47,783 nucleotides of DNA from Deltaproteobacteria bacterium (GCA_021779095.1 JAJYBI010000004.1:1-47783), one strand, 5' to 3'. Counted from the stretch's first letter, positions 1 to 11,934 are shown. Notes: a model not told the origin generated them from the sequence alone. Numbers and translations are program-made.

Positions 1-1
1 G

Positions 2-709
<708 letters not shown>

Positions 710-711
710 AC

Positions 712-1269
712 ATGACCAAGGATGTCATCGCCGCCATGAATGTGCATATGGACAAGACCATCGATGCTCTGCGCCGCGAATATCAGAAGGTCAGAACGGG
801 ACGCGCCAGCACGGCGCTCCTGGACGAGATAAAGATCGACTACTACGGCAATCCGTCGCCGCTCAACCAGGTGGCGACGCTGGCCGTTCCCGAGCCGCGC
901 ACCATCACGCTGCAGCCGTGGGAGCCGAAGATGATCCCGGTCATCGAAAAGGCGATCATGAACTCGAATCTGGGGCTGACGCCGGCCAACGACGGCAAGA
1001 CCATCCGCCTCTGCCTCCCCCCGCTGACGGAAGAGCGCCGCAAGGAGATCGTGAAGAACCTGAAGAAGATGGCGGAGGATGCCAAGATCGCGCTGCGCAA
1101 TATCCGCCGGGATTCGATCGACGAGCTGAAGAAGCTGGAGAAGGATAAGCAGATCACCGAGGACGATCTGAAGCGTGCCGAAAAGGACGTGCAGGATGCG
1201 ACGAACAGCCATTCCGCCAAGATCGACGAGGTGCTTGCCCACAAGGAAAAGGAAGTGATGGAGGTCTGA
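712..1269 (+). CDS. frr: Ribosome recycling factor
   Basis: Splits post-termination ribosomes together with EF-G and IF3. The product is 185 aa, exactly the family length, and begins MTKDVIAAMNVHMDKTI. The conserved segment KVRTGRAS sits near the N-terminus and the C-terminal helix is rich in Lys and Glu as in known RRFs. An in-frame extension upstream to 601 exists but overlaps pyrH. The ATG at 712 is preceded by an AAGGAG ribosome binding site lying in the last codons of pyrH, so this start is preferred. Co-transcribed with pyrH; a 126-bp gap follows before uppS. Confidence 0.98.
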   Translation: MTKDVIAAMNVHMDKTIDALRREYQKVRTGRASTALLDEIKIDYYGNPSPLNQVATLAVPEPRTITLQPWEPKMIPVIEKAIMNSNLGLTPANDGKTIRLCLPPLTEERRKEIVKNLKKMAEDAKIALRNIRRDSIDELKKLEKDKQITEDDLKRAEKDVQDATNSHSAKIDEVLAHKEKEVMEV

Positions 1270-1395
1270 CGGACCTTGCAACCGCCGGCGGTGATACGCC
1301 GCCGGCCGGCCATTTATTTCCTTGCGGCGAAGCATGAAGTATGGTTAAATTCAAAACCCCTTGCCACAAGGGGATTTTTTGTCTCTAGGGATGTC

Positions 1396-2136
1396 ATGAA
1401 GGGACTGATACGGGAGAACCTCCCCCGGCATCTTGCCATCATCATGGACGGCAACGGCCGGTGGGCAAAGGCGCGGATGTTGCGGCGCATCGTCGGACAC
1501 CAGAAGGGGGTCGAGACGGTGCGGATGATCGTCGAGGAGTGTACCCGCCTCGAGATTCCGTACCTGACGCTGTTTGCCTTTTCCGCCGAAAACTGGCTGC
1601 GCCCCAAGACGGAAGTCTCGGCCCTGATGACCATGCTGAAGAAATACATCATGGCGGAGACGACCAAGATGATGCGGAACAACATCCGCTTCAACGTCAT
1701 TGGCAATCGTTCCGAGCTGCCTGCCGACGTGAATACCGCCCTGGTGAACGCCTTGGAACAGACGGCGGGCAATACCGGGATGACGCTGACCCTGGCCCTG
1801 TCGTACGGCGCGCGCCAGGAGATGCTGTCGGCGGCCTCACGGTTGGTCGCCGATGCGGTTGCCGGCAAGATCCGCCCGGACGAGATCACCGAGGAGATGT
1901 TTGCCCGACATCTGTATACCGCCGATCTGCCGGACCCCGATTTCCTGATTCGCACCAGCGGCGAGATGCGTATCAGCAATTTCCTCCTCTGGCAGCTCGC
2001 GTACACCGAGCTGTATTTCACCGAAGTCAACTGGCCTGACTTCACCAAAGAGGAACTCCATCGCGCCTTGCGGGATTTCCAGACCCGGGAACGACGCTTC
2101 GGAAAAACCAGTGAACAGCTGGTCGCAAGGAGTTAA
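1396..2136 (+). CDS. uppS: Isoprenyl transferase (undecaprenyl diphosphate synthase)
   Basis: Condenses isopentenyl diphosphate units onto farnesyl diphosphate to make the C55 lipid carrier used for peptidoglycan and polysaccharide export. The 246-aa product starts MKGLIRENLPRHLAIIMDGN; the catalytic Asp is residue 18 in the signature IIMDGNGRWA. The segments TLFAFSAENW and DFLIRTSGEMRISNFLLWQ are diagnostic of cis-prenyltransferases. The frame stays open upstream to 1276, but that extension (MQPPAVIRRRP...) is unlike any family N-terminus. The next gene cdsA follows immediately, with its ribosome binding site inside the end of uppS. Confidence 0.96.
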   Translation: MKGLIRENLPRHLAIIMDGNGRWAKARMLRRIVGHQKGVETVRMIVEECTRLEIPYLTLFAFSAENWLRPKTEVSALMTMLKKYIMAETTKMMRNNIRFNVIGNRSELPADVNTALVNALEQTAGNTGMTLTLALSYGARQEMLSAASRLVADAVAGKIRPDEITEEMFARHLYTADLPDPDFLIRTSGEMRISNFLLWQLAYTELYFTEVNWPDFTKEELHRALRDFQTRERRFGKTSEQLVARS

Positions 2137-2138
2137 CC

Positions 2139-2939
2139 ATCAAACGGCTCGCAACGGCGGCAGTAGCCCTGCCGCTCCTGATACTGCTCATCCTCAAGGG
2201 GAGCCCGGTACTGTTTGCCAGTCTGGTGTTGCTGGTGTCGTTTATCGGCCTGACCGAGTACTACGGCATGGCGTTGCCGGAACGGAAGCACGAACGGCTT
2301 CTGGCTGCCGTTACCGGTGCGTTTCTCCCCCTGGCTCTCCTGCCAGGCGCTGATCCGCTGCTGTTCCCCGCAAGTCTTACCCTGCTCCTGATCCTGTTCG
2401 CCCTGCATTTCCTGTTCCGGTTCCGGGATATCCGGCTCGCCGCCGGCGAGACGGCGCAGGTCTGCTTCGGATTTCTGTACGTCCCCTTGCTGCTGTCCCA
2501 TCTTCTCCTGCTGCGCCTCGCCCCAGACGGGATCAAGTGGATCTTTCTGCTCCTGGTGATCGTCATGACCGGCGACAGTGCGGCCTATTACACCGGCAGC
2601 AGTTTCGGCCGGCGCAAGCTGTACCCGGCGGTGAGCCCGAACAAGAGCGTCGAGGGCGCCGTCGGCGGTCTGGCGGGGAGCCTGGTCGGCGCACTGCTGT
2701 TCCGTCAGTTCGTGTTTCCCGAACTTTCCCTGCTGCACTGTTCCGTCATCGCCCTGCCCGCCGCGGCCATGGGACAGCTCGGTGACCTGTTCGAATCGCT
2801 TTTGAAGCGGAGCTGCGGCGTGAAGGATTCGGGGACGATTTTCCCCGGGCACGGCGGCATCCTTGACCGTCTCGACAGCATCCTCTTTGCCGCGCCGGTA
2901 CTGTACTACTATCTGCGGTTCGTCATCCTGCGCGGCTGA
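2139..2939 (+). CDS. cdsA: Phosphatidate cytidylyltransferase (apparent ATC start)
   Basis: Makes CDP-diacylglycerol from phosphatidate and CTP in the inner membrane, supplying PssA encoded further along this window. The family is shown by several hydrophobic segments and the C-terminal signature with [19 protein letters not shown], plus [12 protein letters not shown]. In-frame coding similarity runs back to about 2139 ([18 protein letters not shown], a typical first membrane helix). No ATG, GTG or TTG lies in frame between the stop at 2112 and the GTG at 2226. AAGGAG at 2127-2132 sits 6 nt before an ATC codon at 2139 followed by AAA CGG, exactly where homologues would start. I therefore place the start at ATC. 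The alternative, GTG 2226, would cut off the first transmembrane helix. Confidence 0.9.
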   Translation: MKRLATAAVALPLLILLILKGSPVLFASLVLLVSFIGLTEYYGMALPERKHERLLAAVTGAFLPLALLPGADPLLFPASLTLLLILFALHFLFRFRDIRLAAGETAQVCFGFLYVPLLLSHLLLLRLAPDGIKWIFLLLVIVMTGDSAAYYTGSSFGRRKLYPAVSPNKSVEGAVGGLAGSLVGALLFRQFVFPELSLLHCSVIALPAAAMGQLGDLFESLLKRSCGVKDSGTIFPGHGGILDRLDSILFAAPVLYYYLRFVILRG

Positions 2940-2959
2940 CAACCGTTCGAGGTGAATCC

Positions 2960-4123
2960 ATGAAGAAGCTGAGCATACTCGGTTCGACCGGTTCCATCGG
3001 GGTGAGTACCCTGGAGATCGTGGCCGCCCACCCGGACCGGTTCCAGGTGGTGGCACTCACTGCCGGCAGCAACCTGACCCTGCTGAAGCAGCAGATCGAG
3101 GCGTTCTCACCCAAGGTTGCGGTGGTGCTGGCCGATGATGCGGCGAAACAGCTCCGGGAGCAGCTCCCGGGGGCGAAGACCGAGATCTTGAGCGGCGTGT
3201 CCGGTCTGATCACCGCCGCCACCATGCCGGAGACCGAGATGGTGGTTGCCGCCATCGTCGGGGCCGCCGGGCTCGTCCCCACCGCCGCCGCCGTGCAGGC
3301 GGGGAAGGATGTGGCGCTCGCCAACAAGGAGACGCTCGTCACCGCAGGCCATCTGTTCATGCGGATGGTGGCGGACAAAGGGGTGAAGCTCTATCCGGTG
3401 GACAGCGAACACAGCGCCGTGTTCCAGTCCATGGAGGGGCACCGGAGCGAGGATATCGAGAAGATCATCCTGACCGCATCCGGCGGGCCGTTCCTGAATA
3501 CGCCGGCGGCTATGCTTGAAAACGTCACCGTGCAGGATGCCCTGAACCATCCAAACTGGAGCATGGGGAAAAAGATCACCATCGATTCGGCCACCATGAT
3601 GAACAAGGGGCTGGAGGTGATTGAGGCCCGCTGGCTGTTCGACGTCCCGCCGGAGAAGATCGACGTCAACATCCATCCCCAGAGCATCATCCATTCCATG
3701 GTAGAGTATATCGACGGCTGCGTCATCGCCCAGCTGGGAACGCCTGACATGAAGGCCCCCATCGCCTACGCCCTGTCGTATCCGGAGCGGGTGGCAACGG
3801 GGGTGAAGCCGCTGGACCTTACGGCGCTCTCCGGGCTCACCTTCTTCAAGCCCGACCTGGAGCGGTTCCGGTGCCTGGGGCTCGCGTACCGCGCCATGGG
3901 CGACGGCGAAAGCATGCCGGCGGTCATGAACGCCGCCAACGAGATCGCGGTGGAGGCGTTTCTTGGCGGAAGGATCGGATTTACCGGCATCGCCCGGCTC
4001 ATCGAGCGGACCATGGATGCCCACGTCCCCCGCAACCTTGCGCATATCGAGGACGTGCTGCTCGCCGACCGATGGGCGCGGGATGCGGCGCGGGAGCAGC
4101 TTGGCAAGGGGCAGGTGCAATAG
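2960..4123 (+). CDS. dxr: 1-deoxy-D-xylulose 5-phosphate reductoisomerase
   Basis: Converts DXP to 2-C-methyl-D-erythritol 4-phosphate with NADPH, the committed step of the non-mevalonate isoprenoid pathway; its products feed UppS encoded upstream. The 387-aa length is typical. The NADPH-binding GSTGSIG motif is at residues 8-14. The metal and substrate site is seen as PVDSEHSA and [10 protein letters not shown], with [14 protein letters not shown] further on. ATG 2960 has GAGGTG upstream. Cytosolic, and part of the uppS-cdsA-dxr-rseP run. Confidence 0.98.
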   Translation: MKKLSILGSTGSIGVSTLEIVAAHPDRFQVVALTAGSNLTLLKQQIEAFSPKVAVVLADDAAKQLREQLPGAKTEILSGVSGLITAATMPETEMVVAAIVGAAGLVPTAAAVQAGKDVALANKETLVTAGHLFMRMVADKGVKLYPVDSEHSAVFQSMEGHRSEDIEKIILTASGGPFLNTPAAMLENVTVQDALNHPNWSMGKKITIDSATMMNKGLEVIEARWLFDVPPEKIDVNIHPQSIIHSMVEYIDGCVIAQLGTPDMKAPIAYALSYPERVATGVKPLDLTALSGLTFFKPDLERFRCLGLAYRAMGDGESMPAVMNAANEIAVEAFLGGRIGFTGIARLIERTMDAHVPRNLAHIEDVLLADRWARDAAREQLGKGQVQ

Positions 4124-4182
4124 CTTTCCGCGTATTTTGCCGTGCTCGTCCGACGGACGTCATCCCAAAAAGGATGTGAGCC

Positions 4183-5259
4183 ATGATGATAAGCATACTC
4201 TCCGCTGTAGTAGTCCTCGGTGTCCTGATCTTCGTTCACGAACTCGGACATTTCATCTTTGCGAAACTGTTCGGGGTGGGGGTCGAGAAGTTTTCCCTCG
4301 GGTTCGGCCCGCGCCTCGTCGGCAAGCGTATCGGCGATACCGAGTATCTGATATCGGCGTTCCCTCTGGGGGGGTACGTCAAGATGGTGGGTGAGGACCC
4401 GGACGCCGAGGTGGAGGATGTGGACCGGAGCAGGTCGTTCATGCACAAACCGCCCTCCCAGCGGATCTGCATCGTGGCGGCGGGACCGGTCTTCAATCTC
4501 CTGTTTGCCGGCCTCGTATTCATCATCGTATATATGCTCGGCGTGCCGGCCATGACCACGAAGGTCGGTGAGGTGGTGAAGGACAAACCGGCGGCACGGG
4601 CCGGAATCATGGCGAATGACGTGATTACTGCGGTGGACGGTAAACCGGTCGACCGTTGGGACGCTTTTGCCGGCATCGTTGCGGCGAGCAAGGGGCGGCC
4701 TCTGGACGTACAGGTCCGCCGCGGCGACCAGAGCCTGACCTTCCGGATGACCCCCGAGACGCGGACCGGGAAAAACATCTTCGGCGAGACCGTTTCTTCT
4801 CCCATCGTTGGCGTCGTTGCGGCAGGAGACGTGGTCATCGACCGGTACGGACCGCTGGACGCGGTGGTGAAGGGGACCGCCCAGACCTGGCGGATGATTG
4901 ACCTGACCGTGCTTTCGCTGGTGAAGATGGTGGAACGGGTGGTCCCGCTGGACACCATCGGCGGACCGATCATGATCGCCAAGATGGCCGGACAGCAGGC
5001 GGCTGCCGGCGGGGTCAGCTTCCTTGCCTTCATGGCGCTTCTGAGCGTGAATCTGGGGGTCCTGAATCTGCTCCCGGTTCCGATCCTCGACGGCGGGCAC
5101 CTGTTCTTCTACTTCTGGGAACTGATCTTTAGGCGGCCGGTGAGCGCGAAGGCCCGGGAATACGCCCAGCAGATCGGCCTCATGCTGCTGATCGGTCTCA
5201 TGGTGCTGGCATTCTACAACGATATCGCCCGTTACTTCCTCACCCAGGCGCAACCGTGA
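4183..5259 (+). CDS. rseP: RIP site-2 metalloprotease RseP
   Basis: Intramembrane zinc protease that cuts anti-sigma factors and remnant signal peptides. The zinc-binding HELGH motif is at residues 19-23 within the first membrane helix. A single PDZ domain lies in the middle (AGIMANDVITAVDGKPVDRW), and the third zinc ligand is in the C-terminal LLPVPILDGGHLFF helix. At 358 aa it is the one-PDZ form, shorter than the two-PDZ E. coli enzyme of about 450 aa. Two tandem ATGs at 4183 and 4186 follow AAGGATGTGAG; either could be used. Its stop overlaps the GTG start of tsaB. Confidence 0.96.
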   Translation: MMISILSAVVVLGVLIFVHELGHFIFAKLFGVGVEKFSLGFGPRLVGKRIGDTEYLISAFPLGGYVKMVGEDPDAEVEDVDRSRSFMHKPPSQRICIVAAGPVFNLLFAGLVFIIVYMLGVPAMTTKVGEVVKDKPAARAGIMANDVITAVDGKPVDRWDAFAGIVAASKGRPLDVQVRRGDQSLTFRMTPETRTGKNIFGETVSSPIVGVVAAGDVVIDRYGPLDAVVKGTAQTWRMIDLTVLSLVKMVERVVPLDTIGGPIMIAKMAGQQAAAGGVSFLAFMALLSVNLGVLNLLPVPILDGGHLFFYFWELIFRRPVSAKAREYAQQIGLMLLIGLMVLAFYNDIARYFLTQAQP

Positions 5260-5954
5260 AGCTTCTGACCGTCGATACCTCCACCTCGTGGTGCGGGCTT
5301 GCCCTCTCAGATGACGGGACGATCATCGCCGAAACCCAGGTGAACCTGGGGCGGAGGCTCGCCGCGGATATCGTCGGGCAGATCGATGCCCTGCTGGCGT
5401 CTGTCGGTCTCCGCCCGGCCGAGCTGGACGGATTCGGGATTGCCATGGGTCCGGGGTCGTTTACCGGTCTGCGGATCGGGGCCGCGACGGTGAAGGGGCT
5501 TGCGCTCGCCACCGGCAAGCCGGTTGCCGGTTTTTCATCCCTCGCCATGCTTGCCATGAACCTCTCCCACGCCGCACATCAGGTCTGTCCCCTGTTCGAT
5601 GCGCGGAAGCAGGAGGTGTATGCCGGCCTGTACCGGTGCGGCGAGCAGCCCGATCCGCTGATCGACGACTGCGTGATGCCCCCGGAGAGGTTTATCGAAA
5701 GGCTCACGTCGCCCACCCTCTTCGTTGGGGAGGGGGCCGTGCGCTATCGGGCGCTCATCGAGGAGCGGCTCGGTGCCAACGCCCTTTTCGCCCCCGCGTA
5801 CCTCAACCATCCCCGTGCCGCTGCCGGTGCCCATCTTGCCCATACAGCCTTTTCGCGCGGCGAGTCGATTCCGCTCCCCCTGCTTTCCCCCCGCTATCTG
5901 CGCGCCTCCGAGGCGGAAACCGCCCGGCAGAATGCACTCCGCACGATCGCATAG
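5256..5954 (+). CDS. tsaB: tRNA threonylcarbamoyladenosine biosynthesis protein TsaB
   Basis: Partner of TsaD and TsaE in making t6A at position 37 of ANN-decoding tRNAs. The 232-aa protein has the Hsp70/actin-like fold signature LLTVDTSTSWCGLAL at the start and the conserved GPGSFTGLRIG loop, with GFSSLAMLA beyond it. It begins with GTG at 5256 and overlaps the rseP stop by 4 nt, implying translational coupling. About 127 bp separate it from ilvD, which appears to have its own promoter. Confidence 0.95.
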   Translation: MKLLTVDTSTSWCGLALSDDGTIIAETQVNLGRRLAADIVGQIDALLASVGLRPAELDGFGIAMGPGSFTGLRIGAATVKGLALATGKPVAGFSSLAMLAMNLSHAAHQVCPLFDARKQEVYAGLYRCGEQPDPLIDDCVMPPERFIERLTSPTLFVGEGAVRYRALIEERLGANALFAPAYLNHPRAAAGAHLAHTAFSRGESIPLPLLSPRYLRASEAETARQNALRTIA

Positions 5955-5980
5955 CTGCCTATAACGCCATTTTAATGATG

Positions 5981-6010
5981 TTGACAGCCGGATTCCGAAT
6001 ATAGTATTTT
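5981..6010 (+). promoter_or_regulatory. Candidate sigma-70 promoter for ilvD
   Basis: A perfect TTGACA lies at 5981-5986. The -10 could be TAGTAT at 6002-6007 (15-nt spacer) or TATTTT at 6005-6010 (18-nt spacer). It is in the gap between tsaB and ilvD, so the ilv genes can be transcribed independently of the upstream run. Pattern match only. Confidence 0.5.
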
Positions 6011-6080
6011 CACCATTCTATCTTTTTCGACGCACCCATTCACACCCGCGCGGCGCTGCCGTCGATACACGAGGATAACC

Positions 6081-7742
6081 ATGCGAAGCGATACGATTAC
6101 CAAGGGGCTGGAGCGGACTCCGCACCGCGCCCTCCTGAAGGGGACCGGCGTTCCCCAGAGCCAGATGGACAAGCCGTTCATCGGCGTGGCGACCAGTTTC
6201 ACCGATCTCATCCCGGGGCACGTGGGGATGCGCGACCTGGAACGGTTCATCGAAAAGGGGGTGCACTCCGGCGGCGGCCATTCGTTCTTCTTCGGCATTC
6301 CCGGCGTCTGCGACGGGATCGCCATGGGACACAAGGGGATGCACTATTCCCTGCCGACCCGCGAGCTGATCGCCGACATGGTGGAGTCGGTGGCGGAGGC
6401 GCACCGGCTGGACGGCCTGGTGCTCCTGACCAACTGCGACAAGATCACCCCCGGCATGCTGATGGCCGCCGCACGGCTGGACATCCCCTGCATCGTCGTC
6501 ACCGCCGGGCCGATGATGAGCGGCCGCGGGACCGAAGGGCGCAAGTACTCCTTCGTCACCGATACCTTCGAGGCGATGGCCCGCTACAAGGCGGGGGTCA
6601 TCGACGACAAGGAGCTGCAGGTGTGCGAGGACAACGCCTGCCCGGGAATGGGATCGTGCCAGGGGCTCTTCACCGCCAATACCATGGCGATCCTCACCGA
6701 GACCCTGGGAATGAGCCTCCCCCGCTGCGGTACCGCGCTCGCCGTATCGGCGCTGAAGCGGCGCATCGCCTTCGCCTCCGGGGAACGGATCGTGGAGCTG
6801 GTACGCCAGAACATTACCCCGCGGTCCATCCTGACCCGGGAGGCGTTCGAAAACGCGATCCGGGTCGACCTCGCCCTGGGCGGTTCGTCCAACACGGTCC
6901 TGCATCTCCTGGCTATCGCCCATGAGGCGGGGGTCGCGCTGCCGCTGGAGATCTTCGACACCCTGGCGGACGATACGCCGCAGCTCGCCTCCATGAACCC
7001 GGCGGGCAGGCATTTCATGGAGGACCTGGATATCGCGGGCGGCGTCAGCGGGGTGCTGAAGCAGTTGGGCGACAAGATCAAGGATACGCCGACTCTCATG
7101 GGGCTCACGACGCGGCAGCTCGCCGAGAGCGTGAAGAACGTGGACGACGAGGTGATCCGTCCCCTGGATAATCCGTACAAGCCGGTGGGGGGTATCGCCG
7201 TCCTGTTCGGCAACCTGGCACCCAAGGGGGCGGTGGTCAAGCAGTCCGGCGTATCGGACAAGATGATGAACTTCGAGGGGACGGCCCGCTGTTTCGACAC
7301 GGAAGAACTGGCCATGGCGGCCATCATGGAAGGGAAGATCGTTGCCGGCGACGTGGTGGTGATCCGCTACGAAGGGCCCAAGGGGGGGCCGGGAATGCGC
7401 GAGATGCTCGCTCCCACGGCGGCGCTCATGGGGCTCGGGCTGGGCGATTCGGTGGCGCTCATTACCGACGGCCGCTTTTCCGGGGGTACCCGCGGTCCCT
7501 GCATCGGCCATATCTCCCCCGAGGCGGCCGAGGGTGGTCCGATCGCGCTGGTGGAGGAGGGTGACCGCATCCTCCTCGATATCCCGAACCGCCGCCTCGA
7601 GCTGCTGGTGGACGATGCGACCCTCGCCGCGCGGCGTGCGAACTGGCAGGCCCCGCCGCCGAAGATCAGGAGTGGCTGGCTGGCGCGGTACGCCAAGGTG
7701 GTGACGTCGGCCAATACGGGGGCGATTACGACGGCGGAATGA
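6081..7742 (+). CDS. ilvD: Dihydroxy-acid dehydratase
   Basis: Dehydrates 2,3-dihydroxy-isovalerate and the isoleucine analogue to the 2-oxo acids; an Fe-S enzyme. The 553-aa product shows the cluster and active-site cysteines in [11 protein letters not shown] and [11 protein letters not shown], followed by the family stretches [14 protein letters not shown] and [16 protein letters not shown]. Length is normal. The start ATG 6081 has GAGGATAACC upstream. It heads an ilv block with ilvB, ilvN and ilvC. Confidence 0.98.
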   Translation: MRSDTITKGLERTPHRALLKGTGVPQSQMDKPFIGVATSFTDLIPGHVGMRDLERFIEKGVHSGGGHSFFFGIPGVCDGIAMGHKGMHYSLPTRELIADMVESVAEAHRLDGLVLLTNCDKITPGMLMAAARLDIPCIVVTAGPMMSGRGTEGRKYSFVTDTFEAMARYKAGVIDDKELQVCEDNACPGMGSCQGLFTANTMAILTETLGMSLPRCGTALAVSALKRRIAFASGERIVELVRQNITPRSILTREAFENAIRVDLALGGSSNTVLHLLAIAHEAGVALPLEIFDTLADDTPQLASMNPAGRHFMEDLDIAGGVSGVLKQLGDKIKDTPTLMGLTTRQLAESVKNVDDEVIRPLDNPYKPVGGIAVLFGNLAPKGAVVKQSGVSDKMMNFEGTARCFDTEELAMAAIMEGKIVAGDVVVIRYEGPKGGPGMREMLAPTAALMGLGLGDSVALITDGRFSGGTRGPCIGHISPEAAEGGPIALVEEGDRILLDIPNRRLELLVDDATLAARRANWQAPPPKIRSGWLARYAKVVTSANTGAITTAE

Positions 7743-7811
7743 TTATCCGGGTCGGTTGGTGTGGCGCGACGAAGCGCCATCCCGCGTGACCGGCCGTTTC
7801 TGGAGGCTATT

Positions 7812-9509
7812 ATGAAAATGAATGGTGCGAGAATCCTGCTGGAGTGTCTGAAAAGGGAAGGGGTCGATACCATGTTCGGCTATCCCGGCGGAACGGTCAT
7901 CAATATCTACGATGAACTGTTTTCGTTCAGGGAGATCCGCCACATCCTCCCCCGCCACGAACAGGCCGGCGTCCATGCGGCGGACGGCTATGCCCGTGCA
8001 ACGGGGAAGGTCGGGGTCGCGCTGGCGACTTCGGGCCCTGGAGCGACGAACACGGTCACCGGCATCGCCACCGCCTACATGGACTCCATCCCGATGGTCA
8101 TCATTACCGGCCAGGTCCCGACGGCGCTCATCGGCAACGATGCGTTCCAGGAGGTGGACATCGTCGGGATCACGCGTCCCTGTACCAAGCACAATTTCCT
8201 GGTGAAGAACGTGAAGGACCTCGCTCCCATTCTGAAGAAGGCGTTCTATATCGCCCGTACCGGGCGTCCCGGTCCGGTGCTCGTGGATATCCCCAAGGAC
8301 GTGCAGATCGCCCAGACGGAATTCGATTATCCCGAGACGGTGGAGATGCGCAGCTACAAGCCGACGGTGGAGGGACATCCGCGCCAGGTGGAAAAGGCGA
8401 TGACCATGATCCTGGCCGCCCGCAAGCCGGTCGTGTACGTGGGGGGTGGCGTCGTCCTCGGCGGGGCGTCGGAGGAGTTGACCTCGCTTGCGCGTATGCT
8501 GTCGCTGCCGGTGACCACGACCCTCATGGGGCTCGGCGCGTTTCCGGAGAGTGACCCCCTGTCCCTCGGTATGCTGGGGATGCACGGTGCCTACTGCGCC
8601 AATATGGCCATGACGGAAAGCGACGTGATCGTTGCCGTAGGTGCCCGGTTCGACGACCGGGTGACCGGCAAGATCGCCACCTTCGCCCCCCATGCGAAGA
8701 TCATCCATGTGGACGTCGATCCTACCTCGATACGCAAGAACGTGCGGGTCGACCTGCCGATCGTCGGCGACGTGAAGGACGTTCTCGGCAAGATGATCCG
8801 CGAGGCGGAAAAACAGACCGCCAAGGGGGGCGTGGAGCGCGACCTGTCGGGCTGGCTCGGGGAGATCGCGACCTGGAAGGAAACCCACCCCCTTTCCTAC
8901 AAGGAAAGTAAAACGGCGATCAAGCCGCAGTACGTCATCCAGAAGCTGCGCGAGCTGTCCGATGCGGACGCCATCATCGCCACCGACGTCGGCCAGCACC
9001 AGATGTGGACGGCGCAGTTCTTCCAGTTCAACAAGCCGCGGACGCTGCTGTCATCGGGGGGGCTGGGGACCATGGGATACGGCCTGCCGGCCGCCATGGG
9101 TGCCCAGGCGGCGTTCCCGGACCGTCAGGTCATCACGGTCTGCGGCGATGGCGGGGTGCAGATGAACATCCAGGAAATGGCGACCCTGGTGCAGAACCGG
9201 TTGCCGGTCAAGATCGTCATCCTCAACAACAACTTCCTCGGGATGGTCCGCCAGTGGCAGGAACTGTTCTTCGACAGGCGGTACTCCTCGACCTGTCTCG
9301 AACTCCCTATCGACTTCGTCAAGCTTGCCGAGGCCTACGGGGCCAAGGGGTTCAGCACCGCCAAGCCGGACGAGGTCGAAGAGATCATCAAGCAAGGGTT
9401 TGCCGAGGAGGGGCCGGTGATCATGGAGTTCAAGATCGCCCGCGAGGAAAAGGTGCTCCCCATGGTGCCGGCCGGGGCGTCACTGAACGAGATGGTGTTG
9501 AACGCATAG
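7812..9509 (+). CDS. ilvB: Acetolactate synthase, large catalytic subunit
   Basis: Thiamin-diphosphate enzyme joining two pyruvates (or pyruvate and 2-oxobutyrate), the first common step of valine, leucine and isoleucine synthesis. The 565-aa protein starts MKMNGARILLECLKREGVD. The catalytic Glu lies in HEQAGVHAADGYAR and the ThDP motif runs from GDGGVQMN to NNN. The frame extends upstream to 7761, but GGAGG 7 nt before ATG 7812 and the family N-terminus decide this start. The regulatory subunit gene follows after 91 bp. Confidence 0.97.
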   Translation: MKMNGARILLECLKREGVDTMFGYPGGTVINIYDELFSFREIRHILPRHEQAGVHAADGYARATGKVGVALATSGPGATNTVTGIATAYMDSIPMVIITGQVPTALIGNDAFQEVDIVGITRPCTKHNFLVKNVKDLAPILKKAFYIARTGRPGPVLVDIPKDVQIAQTEFDYPETVEMRSYKPTVEGHPRQVEKAMTMILAARKPVVYVGGGVVLGGASEELTSLARMLSLPVTTTLMGLGAFPESDPLSLGMLGMHGAYCANMAMTESDVIVAVGARFDDRVTGKIATFAPHAKIIHVDVDPTSIRKNVRVDLPIVGDVKDVLGKMIREAEKQTAKGGVERDLSGWLGEIATWKETHPLSYKESKTAIKPQYVIQKLRELSDADAIIATDVGQHQMWTAQFFQFNKPRTLLSSGGLGTMGYGLPAAMGAQAAFPDRQVITVCGDGGVQMNIQEMATLVQNRLPVKIVILNNNFLGMVRQWQELFFDRRYSSTCLELPIDFVKLAEAYGAKGFSTAKPDEVEEIIKQGFAEEGPVIMEFKIAREEKVLPMVPAGASLNEMVLNA

Positions 9510-9600
9510 AGGGTGTCATGATCTGCTGACGCGCTGTACTGCGGTGAAGGTACCTGGCCGGAGGGCCGGGTCTGTCAATGACCACTTTGGAGGTTTACCC

Positions 9601-10092
9601 ATGAAACATACCATTTCCGTTCTGGTGGAAAACGAGTTCGGTGTCCTTTCCCGCGTTGTGTCGCTGTTCTCCGGGCGGGGGTTCAATATCGATTCGCTCA
9701 CCGTTGCCCCGACCAACGAGGAAGGGATGTCGCGCATGACCATCGTTACCGGTGGTGATGAGAATATCCTGGAACAGATTACCAAGCAGCTCAACAAGCT
9801 GATCGACGTCATCAAGGTGATCGACTTTACCGACGGCAGCGCCATCGATCGCGAACTGGCGCTCATCAAGGTGACGGCAGAGGATGAAAGTCGTGCCGAG
9901 GTGCTGCGGATCGTCGACATCTTCCGGGCGAAGGTCATCGACGTGACTCCCAAGTCGTATACGATCGAGGCGACCGGCTCCCCCCTGAAGATCGATGCCA
10001 TCCTTGAACTGCTCCGTCCCCTCGGCTTGAAGGAGCTCGTCCGTACCGGAGCCGTGGCCATCGGCCGCGGCGCAAAGGGGTGGAAGGGGTAG
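9601..10092 (+). CDS. ilvN: Acetolactate synthase, small regulatory subunit
   Basis: ACT-domain subunit that gives feedback inhibition by valine and stabilises the large subunit. It starts MKHTISVLVENEFGVLSRVV, a classic ACT first strand and helix, followed by SGRGFNIDSLTV. A second, C-terminal domain follows; the total is 163 aa, as usual for this subunit. ATG 9601 has TTTGGAGG upstream. An in-frame extension to GTG 9544 is not supported. Often named ilvH in genomes of this group. Confidence 0.96.
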   Translation: MKHTISVLVENEFGVLSRVVSLFSGRGFNIDSLTVAPTNEEGMSRMTIVTGGDENILEQITKQLNKLIDVIKVIDFTDGSAIDRELALIKVTAEDESRAEVLRIVDIFRAKVIDVTPKSYTIEATGSPLKIDAILELLRPLGLKELVRTGAVAIGRGAKGWKG

Positions 10093-10150
10093 CACCGCTG
10101 GGGTGCTGCTTGCCGCGTCCCCTGAAAAACACAACAGTGCCAGAATCTAA

Positions 10151-11191
<1,041 letters not shown>

Positions 11192-11277
11192 GAACGTTTT
11201 GCAGCAGGTGGCTGGGACGAGGGGACCGTTGTGTCTTCCGTCCCGGCCTTCTCGTTTACAAGAAGGTATGACTATTG

Positions 11278-11919
11278 ATGACTAATAATAATTCCCCAAT
11301 CGCAGTCGAGGGGGTTCCGTTCATTGCCGTGGCGGGAGGGCTCACCCTCCTCTGCGCCGCGATCCACTGGCAGGCGGCGGCCATCTGTCTGCTTGCAATC
11401 ACCCTTTTTATCGTCTTCTTCTTCCGCAATCCACGCCGCAACACCCCGGCAGACGAACGTGCGGTGATCGCGCCGGCCGACGGCGTGATCGTCTACCTCG
11501 GGCCGGCCAGCGAAGAGCACCTTGCGCAGGAATGTCTGAAGATAAGCATCTTCATGTCGGTATTCAACGTGCATATCAACCGTGCTCCGCTGACCGGTAC
11601 GGTCGTGGATGCGTTCCATGTCTCGGGGAAATTCCTCGATGTGCGTGACGAGCGGGCGACGTTCGAGAACGAACGGAGCGGCATCGTGCTTGAGACCGTG
11701 GATAAGGCCCGGATCGTGGTCGTCCAGGTGGCGGGGCTTGTGGCGCGTCGTATCGTCTGCTATCTTCGTACCGGCGATTCCATTGAGCGTGGCCAGCGCT
11801 ACGGTCTCATCAGGTTCGGCTCACGGCTCGATGTGTACCTGCCGCCGGGAACGGACCTGAAGGTGAAGATGGGGGACAAGACCGTATCCGGCGAGACGAT
11901 TCTCGGTTATCTGGCGTGA
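11278..11919 (+). CDS. psd: Phosphatidylserine decarboxylase, short type
   Basis: Converts phosphatidylserine to phosphatidylethanolamine in the inner membrane. The 213-aa product is the short (PSD-A-like) form, with a hydrophobic N-terminal anchor (about residues 15-45) and RNPRRNTP after it. The C-terminal RFGSRLDVYLP contains the Gly-Ser pair where the proenzyme cleaves itself, Ser becoming the pyruvoyl group. Start ATG 11278 is preceded by a TTG codon that could also be used, with AGAAGG upstream. pssA follows 15 nt after the stop, so substrate-making and substrate-using enzymes are paired. Confidence 0.95.
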   Translation: MTNNNSPIAVEGVPFIAVAGGLTLLCAAIHWQAAAICLLAITLFIVFFFRNPRRNTPADERAVIAPADGVIVYLGPASEEHLAQECLKISIFMSVFNVHINRAPLTGTVVDAFHVSGKFLDVRDERATFENERSGIVLETVDKARIVVVQVAGLVARRIVCYLRTGDSIERGQRYGLIRFGSRLDVYLPPGTDLKVKMGDKTVSGETILGYLA

Positions 11920-11934
11920 TGGAGATGGTATAAC

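Noticed and set aside
11210..11248. Stem between ilvC and psd as a terminator
   Set aside because: The 10-bp stem includes a wobble pair, has a 19-nt loop and is not followed by a T run.
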